Positions 1 to 8,241 of a stretch of 49,879 nucleotides of DNA are shown here, in pieces. Location of the stretch: contig CAPHDI010000005.1 of assembly GCA_948623715.1 (NCBI GenBank), positions 1-49,879 on the forward strand, written 5' to 3'. This DNA is from an uncultured Candidatus Saccharibacteria bacterium. Its GTDB lineage: Bacteria; Patescibacteriota; Saccharimonadia; Saccharimonadales; Saccharimonadaceae. The position numbers and the translations under genes are program-made. The notes beneath the pieces are model-generated. The model had not been told where the DNA came from. It searched no databases and worked only from the letters and a program-made list of their open reading frames with translations. The first letter of the stretch is position 1. Each line of letters begins with the position of its first letter.

Positions 1-77
1 AGCTCAGTGATGGGAAGTGTTGGATGACACAGAATCTCAGAATTACTGGTGATAGCATGAAAGAAGGACTTAATAAG
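1..77 (+). repeat. Terminal inverted repeat, left copy
   Basis: Bases 1-77 are identical to the reverse complement of 49803-49879. The match continues to base 104 with a single mismatch at 78. Both copies encode the same FISUMP segment (CWMTQNLRITGDSMKEGLNK). They are inverted, so this is not a circular-contig overlap. The exact length of 77 suggests an assembly break at a repeated k-mer. Confidence 0.9.
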
Positions 78-593
78 ACTATTACGAGTTATGATTCGGA
101 TGTGGATGGTAAATTTACAATACCGAAATCGGAGGGCTTTTGGGCAGATAAGGTAACGACGTTGCAAAAATTGTACTACGATAATAACGTAGTAAATGGT
201 GCCTACTATACGTGGTGCTTAGCGACGGCGGGGAGTTGTGCGGAAGCCCTGTCAGACGGAGCGCAGGCTTCGCACAGTATTTGCCCGAAAGGGTGGAAAC
301 TACCAACAAAGGACGATAATATTAGGCTAGTCAAGGACGCAAGCGCCTGGGACGAGACGAGAGGTGGATATATTTTTAGCGGAGGTTTCTGGAGGGCGAC
401 TGGCTATACTGTTACTGCTGACGGAGGAAGATTGGATCGAGTTGGGTCAACAGGAGCATACTGGTCAAGTACGGGATATGACGAAAAATTTGCTTACGAA
501 CTGATTATGTCACAAACTAATATTAACGGGGCGAGCATTAGCTCCACGCCATACCATTATTATGGTGAATCTGTGCGCTGTATAGCACAATAA
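1..593 (+). CDS. FISUMP-domain surface protein, 5' end cut by window edge
   Basis: The frame is open from base 3 (reading LSDGKCWMTQNLRITGD), so the ATG at 24 is internal and the true start lies outside the window. The C-terminal part of a FISUMP domain (Fibrobacter succinogenes major paralogous domain, TIGR02145) is visible: CWMTQNL near the edge, ICPKGWKLPT in the middle, then AYWSST and a terminal SVRCIAQ. Such domains are found in secreted or surface proteins, and their function is not established. The first 104 bases match the gene at the right edge in inverted orientation with one mismatch. A bidirectional terminator follows directly. Confidence 0.85.
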   Translation, partial: LSDGKCWMTQNLRITGDSMKEGLNKTITSYDSDVDGKFTIPKSEGFWADKVTTLQKLYYDNNVVNGAYYTWCLATAGSCAEALSDGAQASHSICPKGWKLPTKDDNIRLVKDASAWDETRGGYIFSGGFWRATGYTVTADGGRLDRVGSTGAYWSSTGYDEKFAYELIMSQTNINGASISSTPYHYYGESVRCIAQ

Positions 594-604
594 GATAATT
601 GCGT

Positions 605-638
605 AAAACTCAGGGCGTCAAAACTGGCGCCCTGTTTT
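605..638. terminator. Bidirectional intrinsic terminator
   Basis: CAGGGCG (611-617) pairs with CGCCCTG (628-634), extended by A-run/T-run pairing on both sides. It lies between the convergent FISUMP gene and the minus-strand membrane protein gene and can serve both. Confidence 0.75.
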
Positions 639-1734
639 ATTTCTCTTGATAATCGAGGAGGTAGCGGTAGTAACGATAAATATAAGTCGTCGCATAAATA
701 AAGACAAAACAGGTGACGATAAGGAGACAGAAAGGTACAATAGGAACGCCATAGATCCATTCCCAAGCACTTTTCATTAACAAGTCGAGCAGGATGATCG
801 GCGTCATGACGATAACATAGATAAGTGCGACCACGACGATAAGATAAAAGACGCGAATAATAAACTTAGTACGGTGGCCCGCCATGAGATCAGAAGCGGA
901 GAAAAGTGCGCGCATCGGATACATACCAGGCGCAGTGACAGCGACGAGCGCGATCAGTGAACTTGATAACAAGTAAATTGTAGTCATAATCATTAATACG
1001 GCAAAGATAAAATAAACTAGAGCATAAAATGGCGTGTCGAGAAAACCGGTGTTTAAGGCGGCAGAATAAGTAATGACGACGAGAAGTAGCGGGATTGCTT
1101 GAATGAAGATTACGACAAATACCAACAAAGTAGAAATCAACGGCGAGAGCGCATTATAGAGTCCGTCGCGAAACTTCGGATGGCCGCCGGCGAGAAAGTG
1201 GCGCATGAGATAAATCGTCACCAGCCACATGATAAGGAAAAGTAACAACATGAAGACAACCTGGACTTCGCTCATGCCGGTATCAAGACCACCGGTAGTA
1301 ATCGTAGAAATAAGAAGGAGACCGGCTTTGGCGAAGTTGCCGATTTCGCCATTGGCTAGTTCGGCGCTAGTCGTATCAATACTATCTTGAAACTGCTGAT
1401 AGAGATCTTCGCTCATGAGACCGACGAGAATAATATAAGCGAAAGTCATGGCAAGAATCATCGGGAGAAAAGTGCGCCAATGTTTAAAGATGAGCTGAAA
1501 AGTCGTCATCGCGTGCGAAAGAAGGCCAGGAGCTTTCGTCTCGCGGACGTAATCTTCACGGTAGGAGCGGCGAAAGCTGCGATGCGGATTAGCTTTCTTA
1601 CCACGGAATTTACGCCATTTCGCACGCAGGTTCTGATATTTCTGACGAAGTTGATCAGAAAAAGACTTCGACGGCTTCTTTGCGCGGAGCGACTTTTCTG
1701 GACTGGAAGTTTTCTTAGAAATTGTTTTTGCCAT
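637..1734 (-). CDS. Polytopic membrane protein of unknown function
   Basis: 365 residues. The N-terminal ~75 residues are very basic (Lys/Arg/Ser-rich) and probably cytoplasmic. Six or seven hydrophobic segments follow, beginning around residue 88 (FLPMILAMTFAYIILVGLM). No enzymatic motif was recognised. The start overlaps the end of htpX by 20 nt and is preceded by AGAGAGG, so it is the last gene of a lemA-htpX operon and is probably translationally coupled. The context suggests an envelope role, which is inference only. Confidence 0.75.
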   Translation of the reverse strand: MAKTISKKTSSPEKSLRAKKPSKSFSDQLRQKYQNLRAKWRKFRGKKANPHRSFRRSYREDYVRETKAPGLLSHAMTTFQLIFKHWRTFLPMILAMTFAYIILVGLMSEDLYQQFQDSIDTTSAELANGEIGNFAKAGLLLISTITTGGLDTGMSEVQVVFMLLLFLIMWLVTIYLMRHFLAGGHPKFRDGLYNALSPLISTLLVFVVIFIQAIPLLLVVITYSAALNTGFLDTPFYALVYFIFAVLMIMTTIYLLSSSLIALVAVTAPGMYPMRALFSASDLMAGHRTKFIIRVFYLIVVVALIYVIVMTPIILLDLLMKSAWEWIYGVPIVPFCLLIVTCFVFIYATTYIYRYYRYLLDYQEK

Positions 1735-2593
1735 GTTCGAGCCTCTCTATGCGTTTTTCGATCGGGGGGTGAGTACTAAATAAATGATTGATACTTCCCC
1801 TCTTGAGGGGATTATTAATGAACAAGCCTTCAGTAGCAGGATTCTGATGACGCATCGGCTGGGCATGGGTGTCGAGTTTTTTCAGAGCGGAAATCATGGC
1901 TTCAGGATAGCGAGTAATATGCGCAGCGGAGGCGTCAGCAAGATATTCGCGTTCGCGGGAAATCGCAAGCTGTGCAAGTGAAGCAGCAATCGGCGCCAGT
2001 AGCGAAACAAAGAATAGCACAATCACACCGACCGGACTGTTATCATCGCTATCGTTGCGATTCGTATACCAGATCATACGAACGGCGAGGTCGGTAATAT
2101 AACCGACGATGCAGACGAGCCCAAAAGTAATCATCGAAACGCGAATGTCATAATTCTTCACATGGGACATTTCGTGCGCCATGACGGCGGAGAGTTCTTT
2201 ATTATCCATAATATCAAGGAGACCGGTGGTCGCGGCGACTACCGCATGCTTCGGGTCACGACCAGTGGCGAAAGCATTCGGGGCGGGATCGTCAATGATG
2301 TAGACTTTCGGCATGGGGAGGCCAGTAGCGATAGATGAGTTCTCGACAGTATTGTAGAGGCGAGGATTATCTTTCTTGGTGATTTGTTTCGCGCCGGTCA
2401 TCATGACAGCGAGCTGAGCGGAAGCGAAGTATTGAATCCCGGCATAGATCAGCGCTGCAATCAGCACCCAGAGCGCGATCCACCAATCATGCATAAGATA
2501 AGCAACCAGCCAACCAATCGCCGCAATAAGTGCGACGAAAAACAGCATAATAAGAACGGTATTACGTTTGTTGGCGGCAATTTGCTTGTACAT
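1715..2593 (-). CDS. htpX: HtpX-like M48 membrane metalloprotease
   Basis: Zinc-dependent membrane protease for quality control of membrane proteins. The HEMSH motif (HExxH) is visible in AVMAHEMSHVKNYD, with a downstream EREYLAD segment that fits the third zinc ligand. Two hydrophobic segments lie near the N-terminus and two in the middle, as in HtpX. The start at 2593 (MYKQIAANKRN) was chosen over an in-frame ATG at 2632, because the extra residues would be encoded by the GC hairpin between lemA and this gene. It lies downstream of lemA; LemA-HtpX pairing is common in bacteria. Confidence 0.9.
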   Translation of the reverse strand: MYKQIAANKRNTVLIMLFFVALIAAIGWLVAYLMHDWWIALWVLIAALIYAGIQYFASAQLAVMMTGAKQITKKDNPRLYNTVENSSIATGLPMPKVYIIDDPAPNAFATGRDPKHAVVAATTGLLDIMDNKELSAVMAHEMSHVKNYDIRVSMITFGLVCIVGYITDLAVRMIWYTNRNDSDDNSPVGVIVLFFVSLLAPIAASLAQLAISREREYLADASAAHITRYPEAMISALKKLDTHAQPMRHQNPATEGLFINNPLKRGSINHLFSTHPPIEKRIERLEHGKNNF

Positions 2594-2604
2594 AATATCA
2601 GGAT

Positions 2605-2628
2605 GCCCGCCGATAAAGTCCGGCGGGC
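2605..2628 (-). other. Intercistronic GC hairpin between lemA and htpX
   Basis: GCCCGCCG (2605-2612) is a perfect inverted repeat of CGGCGGGC (2621-2628) with an 8-nt loop. No U-tract follows, so it is unlikely to be a strong terminator. It could stabilise the lemA mRNA 3' end or partly attenuate htpX. Confidence 0.6.
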
Positions 2629-2640
2629 GCAACTTTCTCC

Positions 2641-3222
2641 TTATTCAAACTTAACTTCGGGAGCTTTCTCGATAGTAGCCTTTTCAGATTCGGGGACTTC
2701 GAAGTACTCACGCTTCTTAAAGTGACCAAACATGTTATTGATAATATTAGACGGGAACATCTTGATCTTCGTATTGAGATCTTTAGCGCCAGCATTGTAG
2801 AAGCGGCGAGCGGCTTGAATCTTGTCCTCGACATCTTGGAGCTGAAGCTGGAGCTGCTGGAAATTCGTATTAGCTTTGAGCTCAGGATAGGCTTCGGCAA
2901 TGGCGAAGATCTTCGACAAGGCGCCTTCTAGAGAGCGTTCAGCTTCGGCGGCACTTTTCACATCTTTCGCGCCCATGACAGCGGAGCGAGCCTTCGTTAC
3001 GTCTTCAAAGGCGCTCTTTTCGTGCTTCGCATAGCCCTTCACGGTTTCGACAACATTCGGAATCAAATCTGCACGATATTTGAGCTGGACGGTAATGTCC
3101 GACCAAGCCTCATTCACGCGCTCATCAAGGCGCACCAAGCTATTATACGTTCCTAAAACCAAAGCAATCAACAGTACGATAAGTACGATGATGACGATGG
3201 CGATAATCCAACCTACACTCAT
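2641..3222 (-). CDS. lemA: LemA family protein
   Basis: 193 residues, the usual length for LemA. One N-terminal transmembrane segment (residues ~4-25), then the characteristic helical bundle with LVRLDERVNEAWSDI, LKYRADLIPNVVETVKGY and a later RRFYNAGAKDLN. LemA proteins are membrane-anchored with a helical soluble domain; their biochemical role is not settled, but they are often encoded with HtpX. The start is supported by AGGAG about 6 nt upstream and a TATAAT box ~25 nt before it. First gene of the operon. Confidence 0.92.
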   Translation of the reverse strand: MSVGWIIAIVIIVLIVLLIALVLGTYNSLVRLDERVNEAWSDITVQLKYRADLIPNVVETVKGYAKHEKSAFEDVTKARSAVMGAKDVKSAAEAERSLEGALSKIFAIAEAYPELKANTNFQQLQLQLQDVEDKIQAARRFYNAGAKDLNTKIKMFPSNIINNMFGHFKKREYFEVPESEKATIEKAPEVKFE

Positions 3223-3247
3223 CTTTTCTCCTATTTAAGATATATCT

Positions 3248-3253
3248 ATTATA
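3248..3253 (-). promoter_or_regulatory. -10 box of the lemA-htpX operon
   Basis: TATAAT on the minus strand, about 25 nt upstream of the lemA ATG, leaving room for a short leader with a Shine-Dalgarno site. Confidence 0.6.
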
Positions 3254-3279
3254 CACGCAGGTATAAGTTTTGTCTATGA

Positions 3280-3606
3280 CTAGAACATGCCGAAAGATTC
3301 CATGACGGTCTGGAGGACGCCACAGAGAGCAAGGACGACAAAGAGAGCGATTTGGATAATAAGCATACAGAATTGAGAGCGAGCAAAATTACGCAGGTTG
3401 TGGTTATGAGCCATAAGGGCGAAGCTAATACAGAGAATCCAGCCAACGAGCGGAATCGCGAAGAGAATCTGATAGCCGAAGTAGCCCCACATACCAATCG
3501 GCTCGTAATCTTCGGGAATAGAAACTTCGCGAGGAGCGCGTACAGCGGCCGCGACAGTTTTAGTTTTGGTGGTTTTTGTGGCAGTTTTCGCAGTTGTTTT
3601 TGCCAT
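3280..3606 (-). CDS. Small two-pass membrane protein with Lys/Thr-rich N-terminus
   Basis: 108 residues. Residues 1-30 are a low-complexity Lys/Thr/Ala tail. Then come IGMWGYFGYQILFAIPLVGWI, a short loop with NHNLRNFARSQF, and a second hydrophobic helix (MLIIQIALFVVLALCGVL). The GYFGY...IPLVGWI...LRNFARSQ pattern resembles a widespread group of small uncharacterised membrane proteins; no function is known to me. AAAGGAG lies 10 nt before the ATG. Transcribed alone. Confidence 0.75.
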   Translation of the reverse strand: MAKTTAKTATKTTKTKTVAAAVRAPREVSIPEDYEPIGMWGYFGYQILFAIPLVGWILCISFALMAHNHNLRNFARSQFCMLIIQIALFVVLALCGVLQTVMESFGMF

Positions 3607-3727
3607 TTTTTAAGAACTCCTTTGGAAGTTATTTTGTTAACTTATGATAAGTATAAGCGTTTTAGCATAGGAAGTCAACCCTTGCATCAATTTAGTCTTA
3701 GAAAAAATCACATAAAAATCAAAAGCA

Positions 3728-3736
3728 TGATATAAT
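3728..3736 (+). promoter_or_regulatory. Extended -10 promoter (TGA-TATAAT)
   Basis: TG-A-TATAAT located 24 nt before the ATG at 3761; an AGAGAGG ribosome binding site lies between them. Confidence 0.6.
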
Positions 3737-3760
3737 CAAGATACAAAAGAGAGGTACAAT

Positions 3761-5011
3761 ATGGCAGAAGATGCAAAACGTGTTGTGGACGAAGAGTCCG
3801 CAGAGCAAAAGGGCCGGGCAAATGAAGAGACAGAAAAAGTGATCGGAGACGAGTCGGTTTCGAATGTAGAGGTAACTGAAGATGCTGAAGATGAGACCGA
3901 TGAAGATGTAGAATCGGTATCGGAAACTTCTGACGATGATGGTAATGAGTCGGCTGGTGATGGCGATGACATAGATGGAGTCGAGGACGAGGTAAGTAGC
4001 AAAACTCAAGACGACATAGATGTTGATGATAAAAAGTCGTCCGAAGATAAAGCTGCGTGCGATGGCTGCAAGTGTTGCGATAAAACCGAAGATTTTCAGG
4101 CAGAAGTGCGTGATCAAATCGAGAATTGTAAATTTGAGATTATCTCGGCGATACAAGAGAGTGTTCATGATGAGTTAAAAACTGCTTACGATCGACAGGT
4201 TCGCCAAGTCGAGCGGAGACGTCGGGCAGGGTTTATCGTGCGCGATATTATCATCTTGCTGCTAGCGGCGCTGGTGGGATATTTTGGGTACTGTCTGTAC
4301 GATGCGAAGTATTTCGACTTCTTGCAGCCGTTTTGTCAGCAGGAGAATAACTGCCCGGCCGGAGACGATAATAAGGCCGAGCCAGAGACTTCGGAGATTG
4401 TAAAGGATACGGCGTGGTATATTGCTAGTTATAGCGACCTATTTAAAAGTCTCCAGATAAATCTAAATGCGGATAAAGTAAGCGCGTACTATCTGTACAG
4501 TGACGATTACAATGTAGACGAGATACAGCCGAGCTACCTCTTAGCGATGGCATACAACCGCCTAAATGCGAGCACGACTTACGATAGTGTGAATGGAATC
4601 GTGGTGCCGGCGGAAGATATGCGAAAGGCGTTTATTGACTTATACGGCGACGCGAGTGATTTCGTGAAGCAGAACTTCACTTACGATTGTGTAGATTTTA
4701 AGTATGAGAAAAATACTGATAGTTTCGTAGCGCCGAGTATGCAGTGTGTACATAATGCGAGTCGGAAAATTATCGAGAATATCGACGAAGCTTACGAGGA
4801 AGGTAACGTACTATACTTTCTGACGACGGCAACGATTTACGATCAGAGCGAGCAGAGTTTCTATACTTTTGATAACTTATTCAAGCCGGTGGCGAAAAAT
4901 GTGAGTGAAGGCGATTTAGCGAAACATGCGGCACTGCTGAACAAATATCAGTATCAATTCAAAAAGGTTGATGGGAAATATTATTTTAGTGGGATTACGA
5001 AATTAAAATAA
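3761..5011 (+). CDS. Acidic single-pass membrane protein with Cys cluster, unknown function
   Basis: 416 residues in three parts. Residues 1-98 are extremely acidic (Asp/Glu/Ser) and likely disordered. A cysteine cluster around 100-107 (CDGCKCC) is followed by a charged helical stretch. A transmembrane helix follows at ~157-180 (DIIILLLAALVGYFGYC), then a ~230-residue C-terminal domain that would be extracytoplasmic. The CxxCxCC cluster might bind a metal. No family was recognised. It stands alone between divergent and convergent neighbours, with its own promoter. Confidence 0.8.
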   Translation: MAEDAKRVVDEESAEQKGRANEETEKVIGDESVSNVEVTEDAEDETDEDVESVSETSDDDGNESAGDGDDIDGVEDEVSSKTQDDIDVDDKKSSEDKAACDGCKCCDKTEDFQAEVRDQIENCKFEIISAIQESVHDELKTAYDRQVRQVERRRRAGFIVRDIIILLLAALVGYFGYCLYDAKYFDFLQPFCQQENNCPAGDDNKAEPETSEIVKDTAWYIASYSDLFKSLQINLNADKVSAYYLYSDDYNVDEIQPSYLLAMAYNRLNASTTYDSVNGIVVPAEDMRKAFIDLYGDASDFVKQNFTYDCVDFKYEKNTDSFVAPSMQCVHNASRKIIENIDEAYEEGNVLYFLTTATIYDQSEQSFYTFDNLFKPVAKNVSEGDLAKHAALLNKYQYQFKKVDGKYYFSGITKLK

Positions 5012-5068
5012 GTATTCTTTCGACTTATTGCGAATTAGGCAAGTTTACGGTGCGGGTTTGGTGGGTTA

Positions 5069-5956
5069 CTAGAATTTCGTAATGTTAGCTTTCGTAGTAA
5101 GCATGGACTGAATAAGTTCGACAACTTTTAGTTCTTGTTGCTGCTCGACTTCGTCGGTGCTAAAAATAGCTTGAGGATGCGAGTAGGAATAGTAGTAGTC
5201 GCCAATTTTACCGACGAGCGTGGCTCCGCTGGAAGTTTTCGTCGGATCGTCAAGACTGCGACCCAGAGCGCCAAGACCGCCATTATACTGAACACGGAAA
5301 GCTTCAGGAGTAGAATTCATGTCGTCGAGAATAGCAGAAAGATAGATAACTTCGACATTATAGGCACCACCTGGATCTTCGCGAAGTTCATTGACAAAAG
5401 TATAGGAAACATTCTTCAAACCATCAGGAATTTTAATCTTAATTCCCCATTCACCAATGTAGATATAGTCGCTAGAAGCGGTAGTCGTAGACGTAGTAGG
5501 TTTTGTATCAGTAGAATTATTGTCAGGTTTATCGGTATTGGTTTTATCATCTTCGCTATCGGCATCGTCCTCAGAGGGTGCGCCATGAATAGGACGACCG
5601 AATTCATTTACCTTAATACCGAGCTCGGTGCCATATTTGACAAGGAGATCGTTAGCCTCATCTAGCTGCTGCTCAAGATCTTTGACACGGTCTTCGGCGG
5701 AAAGCTGGCCAGCGAGACCGACGATCCCGACAACAATGCCGATAATCGCGACAGCGGCGAGGCCGATCATACCCCAGCTTTGCCACTGCTGGAAGAAGTT
5801 TTTCTTCGGAGTGGGCGAAGGCATGGTCATATGATGCGGCGGCGTTGGGGTGGATGGTGGGTTTGGAATAGGACCGGATTGGGCTGGCGGAGTAGGAGTG
5901 GGGTTAGGATTAGTTGCGGGGACTGGGTTAGGATTTTGAGGAGAAGTTGGATTCAT
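5069..5956 (-). CDS. Pro-rich single-pass membrane protein, unknown function
   Basis: 295 residues. The N-terminal ~55 residues are Pro/Asn/Thr-rich, followed by a transmembrane helix at ~63-85 (MIGLAAVAIIGIVVGIVGLA), a short coiled coil (AEDRVKDLEQQLDEANDLL), a Thr/Ser/Asp-rich linker and a globular domain starting near YIYIGEWGIKIKIP. This layout (disordered cytoplasmic tail, one helix, external domain) recurs through the window. The globular part is not assigned. Only a weak AAGG lies upstream. Confidence 0.75.
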   Translation of the reverse strand: MNPTSPQNPNPVPATNPNPTPTPPAQSGPIPNPPSTPTPPHHMTMPSPTPKKNFFQQWQSWGMIGLAAVAIIGIVVGIVGLAGQLSAEDRVKDLEQQLDEANDLLVKYGTELGIKVNEFGRPIHGAPSEDDADSEDDKTNTDKPDNNSTDTKPTTSTTTASSDYIYIGEWGIKIKIPDGLKNVSYTFVNELREDPGGAYNVEVIYLSAILDDMNSTPEAFRVQYNGGLGALGRSLDDPTKTSSGATLVGKIGDYYYSYSHPQAIFSTDEVEQQQELKVVELIQSMLTTKANITKF

Positions 5957-6042
5957 AAGTGTGCCTTGTTTATGTTTGTGTAAAAATATTAGTTCTATTT
6001 TAACATGGAAATAAGTTTTCGGAAAAGTTCTAAAAATTGCGA

Positions 6043-6048
6043 TATAAT
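6043..6048 (+). promoter_or_regulatory. -10 box 7 nt before the ATP-grasp start codon
   Basis: TATAAT followed by 7 nt and ATG at 6056, which predicts an almost leaderless mRNA. Confidence 0.65.
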
Positions 6049-6055
6049 TAACATT

Positions 6056-6901
6056 ATGAAAGAGTTAGTTAAGTCGGGGATAAGTGAGCCAGTGCGCGAG
6101 GATAACTTTTATTGTCGGATGATTTATCAGATTTGCCGAGAAGAAGGGATTAAACTCGACTTACTATGTTATAATTTCGTGAAGCGATTAGAAAAAGATG
6201 GAAAAGTACGGTTTATCATGGGGTATAAGTTCGACTTAAACCCGCATGGCGAAGGAATGGTATTGGATGATAAATATGCAACTTACTCGGCATTGAAATG
6301 CGTAGGCGTGCCGGCAGTAGAGCACTTGATCGTCTATCCGTCGACGAATCAGAATCACTACGCACGGGGGCGAAATACAGTAGAATATGTAGTGAACTAT
6401 TTCCATCAGAATCATAACCATATAGTCCTGAAGCCAAACTGCGGAGCGGTGGGTAGAGGTGTGACGCAAATCACGGACGAGCGACAAATCGTACCAACGC
6501 TGGTGGATTTATTTAGCGGAAATGAGACAGTCAGCATGTCGCCGTTTTATGAGATTCACCATGAATACCGTGTGGTTTTACTGGATGACGAAGTGCAGCT
6601 TGACTACATGAAGGTGCTAACAGATAAAAGTGCCTGGAAGTTTAACCTGAAACAAGGCTCGACAGTAGCAGAAATCCCAGAAGATAAGCGAGAAAAGGTG
6701 ATCACGCTAGCAAAAGAAGCGGCGAGAAAGATCGGTCTAAGATTTGGAAGTGTCGATGTTGTGGAAATTAGCGGCGGAGAACTGATGGTTCTGGAAATAA
6801 ATAGCGGGGTAATGATTAGACAGTTTACAAAGCTGCATCCGGAGCGAGAAAAGGAAGTCTACGAAATTTACCGGCGAGCGATTCGGAAGATGTTTGAATG
6901 A
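6056..6901 (+). CDS. ATP-grasp family protein (YheC/YheD- or RimK-like)
   Basis: 281 residues. ATP-grasp features are visible: a lysine-containing strand IVLKPNCGAVGRGV (glycine-rich ATP-binding loop), EYRVVLLDDEV, and near the C-terminus GSVDVVEISGGELMVLEINSGV, where the E and N of LEINSG fit magnesium binding. The closest recalled families are YheC/YheD (PF14398) and RimK-type ligases; the substrate cannot be told. The start at 6056 was chosen because TATAAT sits 7 nt upstream. An upstream ATG at 6005 would lie before the promoter. TGA stop. Confidence 0.8.
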   Translation: MKELVKSGISEPVREDNFYCRMIYQICREEGIKLDLLCYNFVKRLEKDGKVRFIMGYKFDLNPHGEGMVLDDKYATYSALKCVGVPAVEHLIVYPSTNQNHYARGRNTVEYVVNYFHQNHNHIVLKPNCGAVGRGVTQITDERQIVPTLVDLFSGNETVSMSPFYEIHHEYRVVLLDDEVQLDYMKVLTDKSAWKFNLKQGSTVAEIPEDKREKVITLAKEAARKIGLRFGSVDVVEISGGELMVLEINSGVMIRQFTKLHPEREKEVYEIYRRAIRKMFE

Positions 6902-6949
6902 GAAGCATAGAAACTTAGCTCTATGCGAAGAAATTAACCAACAACAAAT

Positions 6950-6973
6950 AAAACTCCTGATGGAGTTTTCTTT
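6950..6973. terminator. Bidirectional terminator between ATP-grasp gene and tRNA-Cys
   Basis: AAAACTCC (6950-6957) pairs with GGAGTTTT (6962-6969), followed by CTTT on the plus strand and a U-rich stretch on the minus strand. Confidence 0.7.
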
Positions 6974-6977
6974 GTCT

Positions 6978-7051
6978 TGGAGGCACCGACCGGAATTGAA
7001 CCGGTGTACGCGGTTTTGCAGACCGCTGCGTAACCACTCCGCCACAGTGCC
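6978..7051 (-). tRNA. tRNA-Cys (GCA)
   Basis: Full cloverleaf on the minus strand: acceptor GGCACTG pairs with CGGTGCC, the anticodon loop reads CTGCAAA (GCA), the T arm is GGTTCAATTCC, and CCA is encoded at 6978-6980. Confidence 0.95.
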
Positions 7052-7089
7052 ATGACTCCATTATAGCACATTACGATTATATTGGGGGA

Positions 7090-8229
7090 TTATTCCCAGG
7101 AGACGGAACCGAATTGTGGGACAGCGGCAATCCAGAGCTGGCCGTGGGTAAATTTAACTTCTGCGCCGTCGGCGTCGCGGAAGATAATTTGGCTATCGAT
7201 GCTAGACTTTTCCCAACTACCTTCGATGACGGTGCCGTTTTGAAAAACATAGGCGTTGCCACGACCGACGGTTTTAATGGACTCATGATAATTATCGCTC
7301 ATAGTATGTTCCTCAACGCGCATGACGGCGACGGCGCTCGGAGCAACAGACTGAAGAGTGCAACTCGAGATTTCTTCGCTGGTGCAATAGTAAGATCGAT
7401 GCTCTTCACCATTTTGATAGCTACGATGGTAAGTATTTGTCTCAGCGTCGTAAGTATAATCAACACTATAATCAGTTAGACTAGTAAACTTAGTAGTAAT
7501 AAGCTCGGCGAAAGCTAAGTCGCACTCGGAGTTTTCTTCAGAGCAAGCGGAGCGAGCTGCAAGATCCTCTGCAACTTCACTAGGCCTTAGGCGCGGGAAA
7601 ACTTTAGGATTAGAAGTCGTATAGTCGTGAGTTTGATTGAAAGAGAGCAGCTTAGTTGGCGAGGTAAAAACATTATTCCAATAGCGATATGCGCCGTCAA
7701 TATAATTCTCCTTCCACATGTAGTCAAAATCTTCGTCGAGATTGCGATATCTACCATTACCAACCGCAGCAAGAGCTTCGTCGGAGCCGCCATCATGCAC
7801 GACCGTACAATCAAACGGCGTATCCCATTCGAGATAGTAAGGGCGAAGAGAACGAATCGGGCCGATGATTTGACTCTCTGGATTTTGGAATATAGCAGCG
7901 AAGCGGGTAATTCCAGTCTCAGCAATAGCCTCAAAAACTACAGCAGCGTCGTTTAAGCCGACTTGCGGGCGGGCGCCGTCAGTGCTACCATTAGGAATCT
8001 GAATACAGAAAGTCGGCATGGAGTTGATCGCGGGGTTGTCGATTTCGAGGCCGGTGAGATTACTATAAAGTGGCTCAGGCGAGGTATCAGCAATATCATC
8101 TTCTACTGCTTCCTGACCACCGAGACAAAACCACCAGACCGCACCAGCACCAGCAAGTAGTAAGATTATGATTACAATAATCCAGAGTTTTGACTTTTTC
8201 GAATTTTGAGAATTGTTTGTTTTTGGCAT
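7090..8229 (-). CDS. DUF3048 domain protein (YerB-like), membrane-anchored
   Basis: 379 residues. An N-terminal basic tail and a transmembrane helix (~15-34, LWIIVIIILLLAGAGAVWWF) are followed by the DUF3048 domain: PTFCIQIPNGSTDGARPQVGL, ITRFAAIFQ, GPIRSLRPYYLEW and VVHDGGSDEA are its conserved blocks. A second lobe begins near residue 250 and ends with LWIAAVPQ. DUF3048 proteins are extracytoplasmic lipoproteins or anchored proteins of unknown function. The ATG lies 12 nt after the gltX stop with GGAG upstream, so the two genes form an operon. Confidence 0.88.
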   Translation of the reverse strand: MPKTNNSQNSKKSKLWIIVIIILLLAGAGAVWWFCLGGQEAVEDDIADTSPEPLYSNLTGLEIDNPAINSMPTFCIQIPNGSTDGARPQVGLNDAAVVFEAIAETGITRFAAIFQNPESQIIGPIRSLRPYYLEWDTPFDCTVVHDGGSDEALAAVGNGRYRNLDEDFDYMWKENYIDGAYRYWNNVFTSPTKLLSFNQTHDYTTSNPKVFPRLRPSEVAEDLAARSACSEENSECDLAFAELITTKFTSLTDYSVDYTYDAETNTYHRSYQNGEEHRSYYCTSEEISSCTLQSVAPSAVAVMRVEEHTMSDNYHESIKTVGRGNAYVFQNGTVIEGSWEKSSIDSQIIFRDADGAEVKFTHGQLWIAAVPQFGSVSWE

Positions 8230-8241
8230 TTTATCTCCAGT

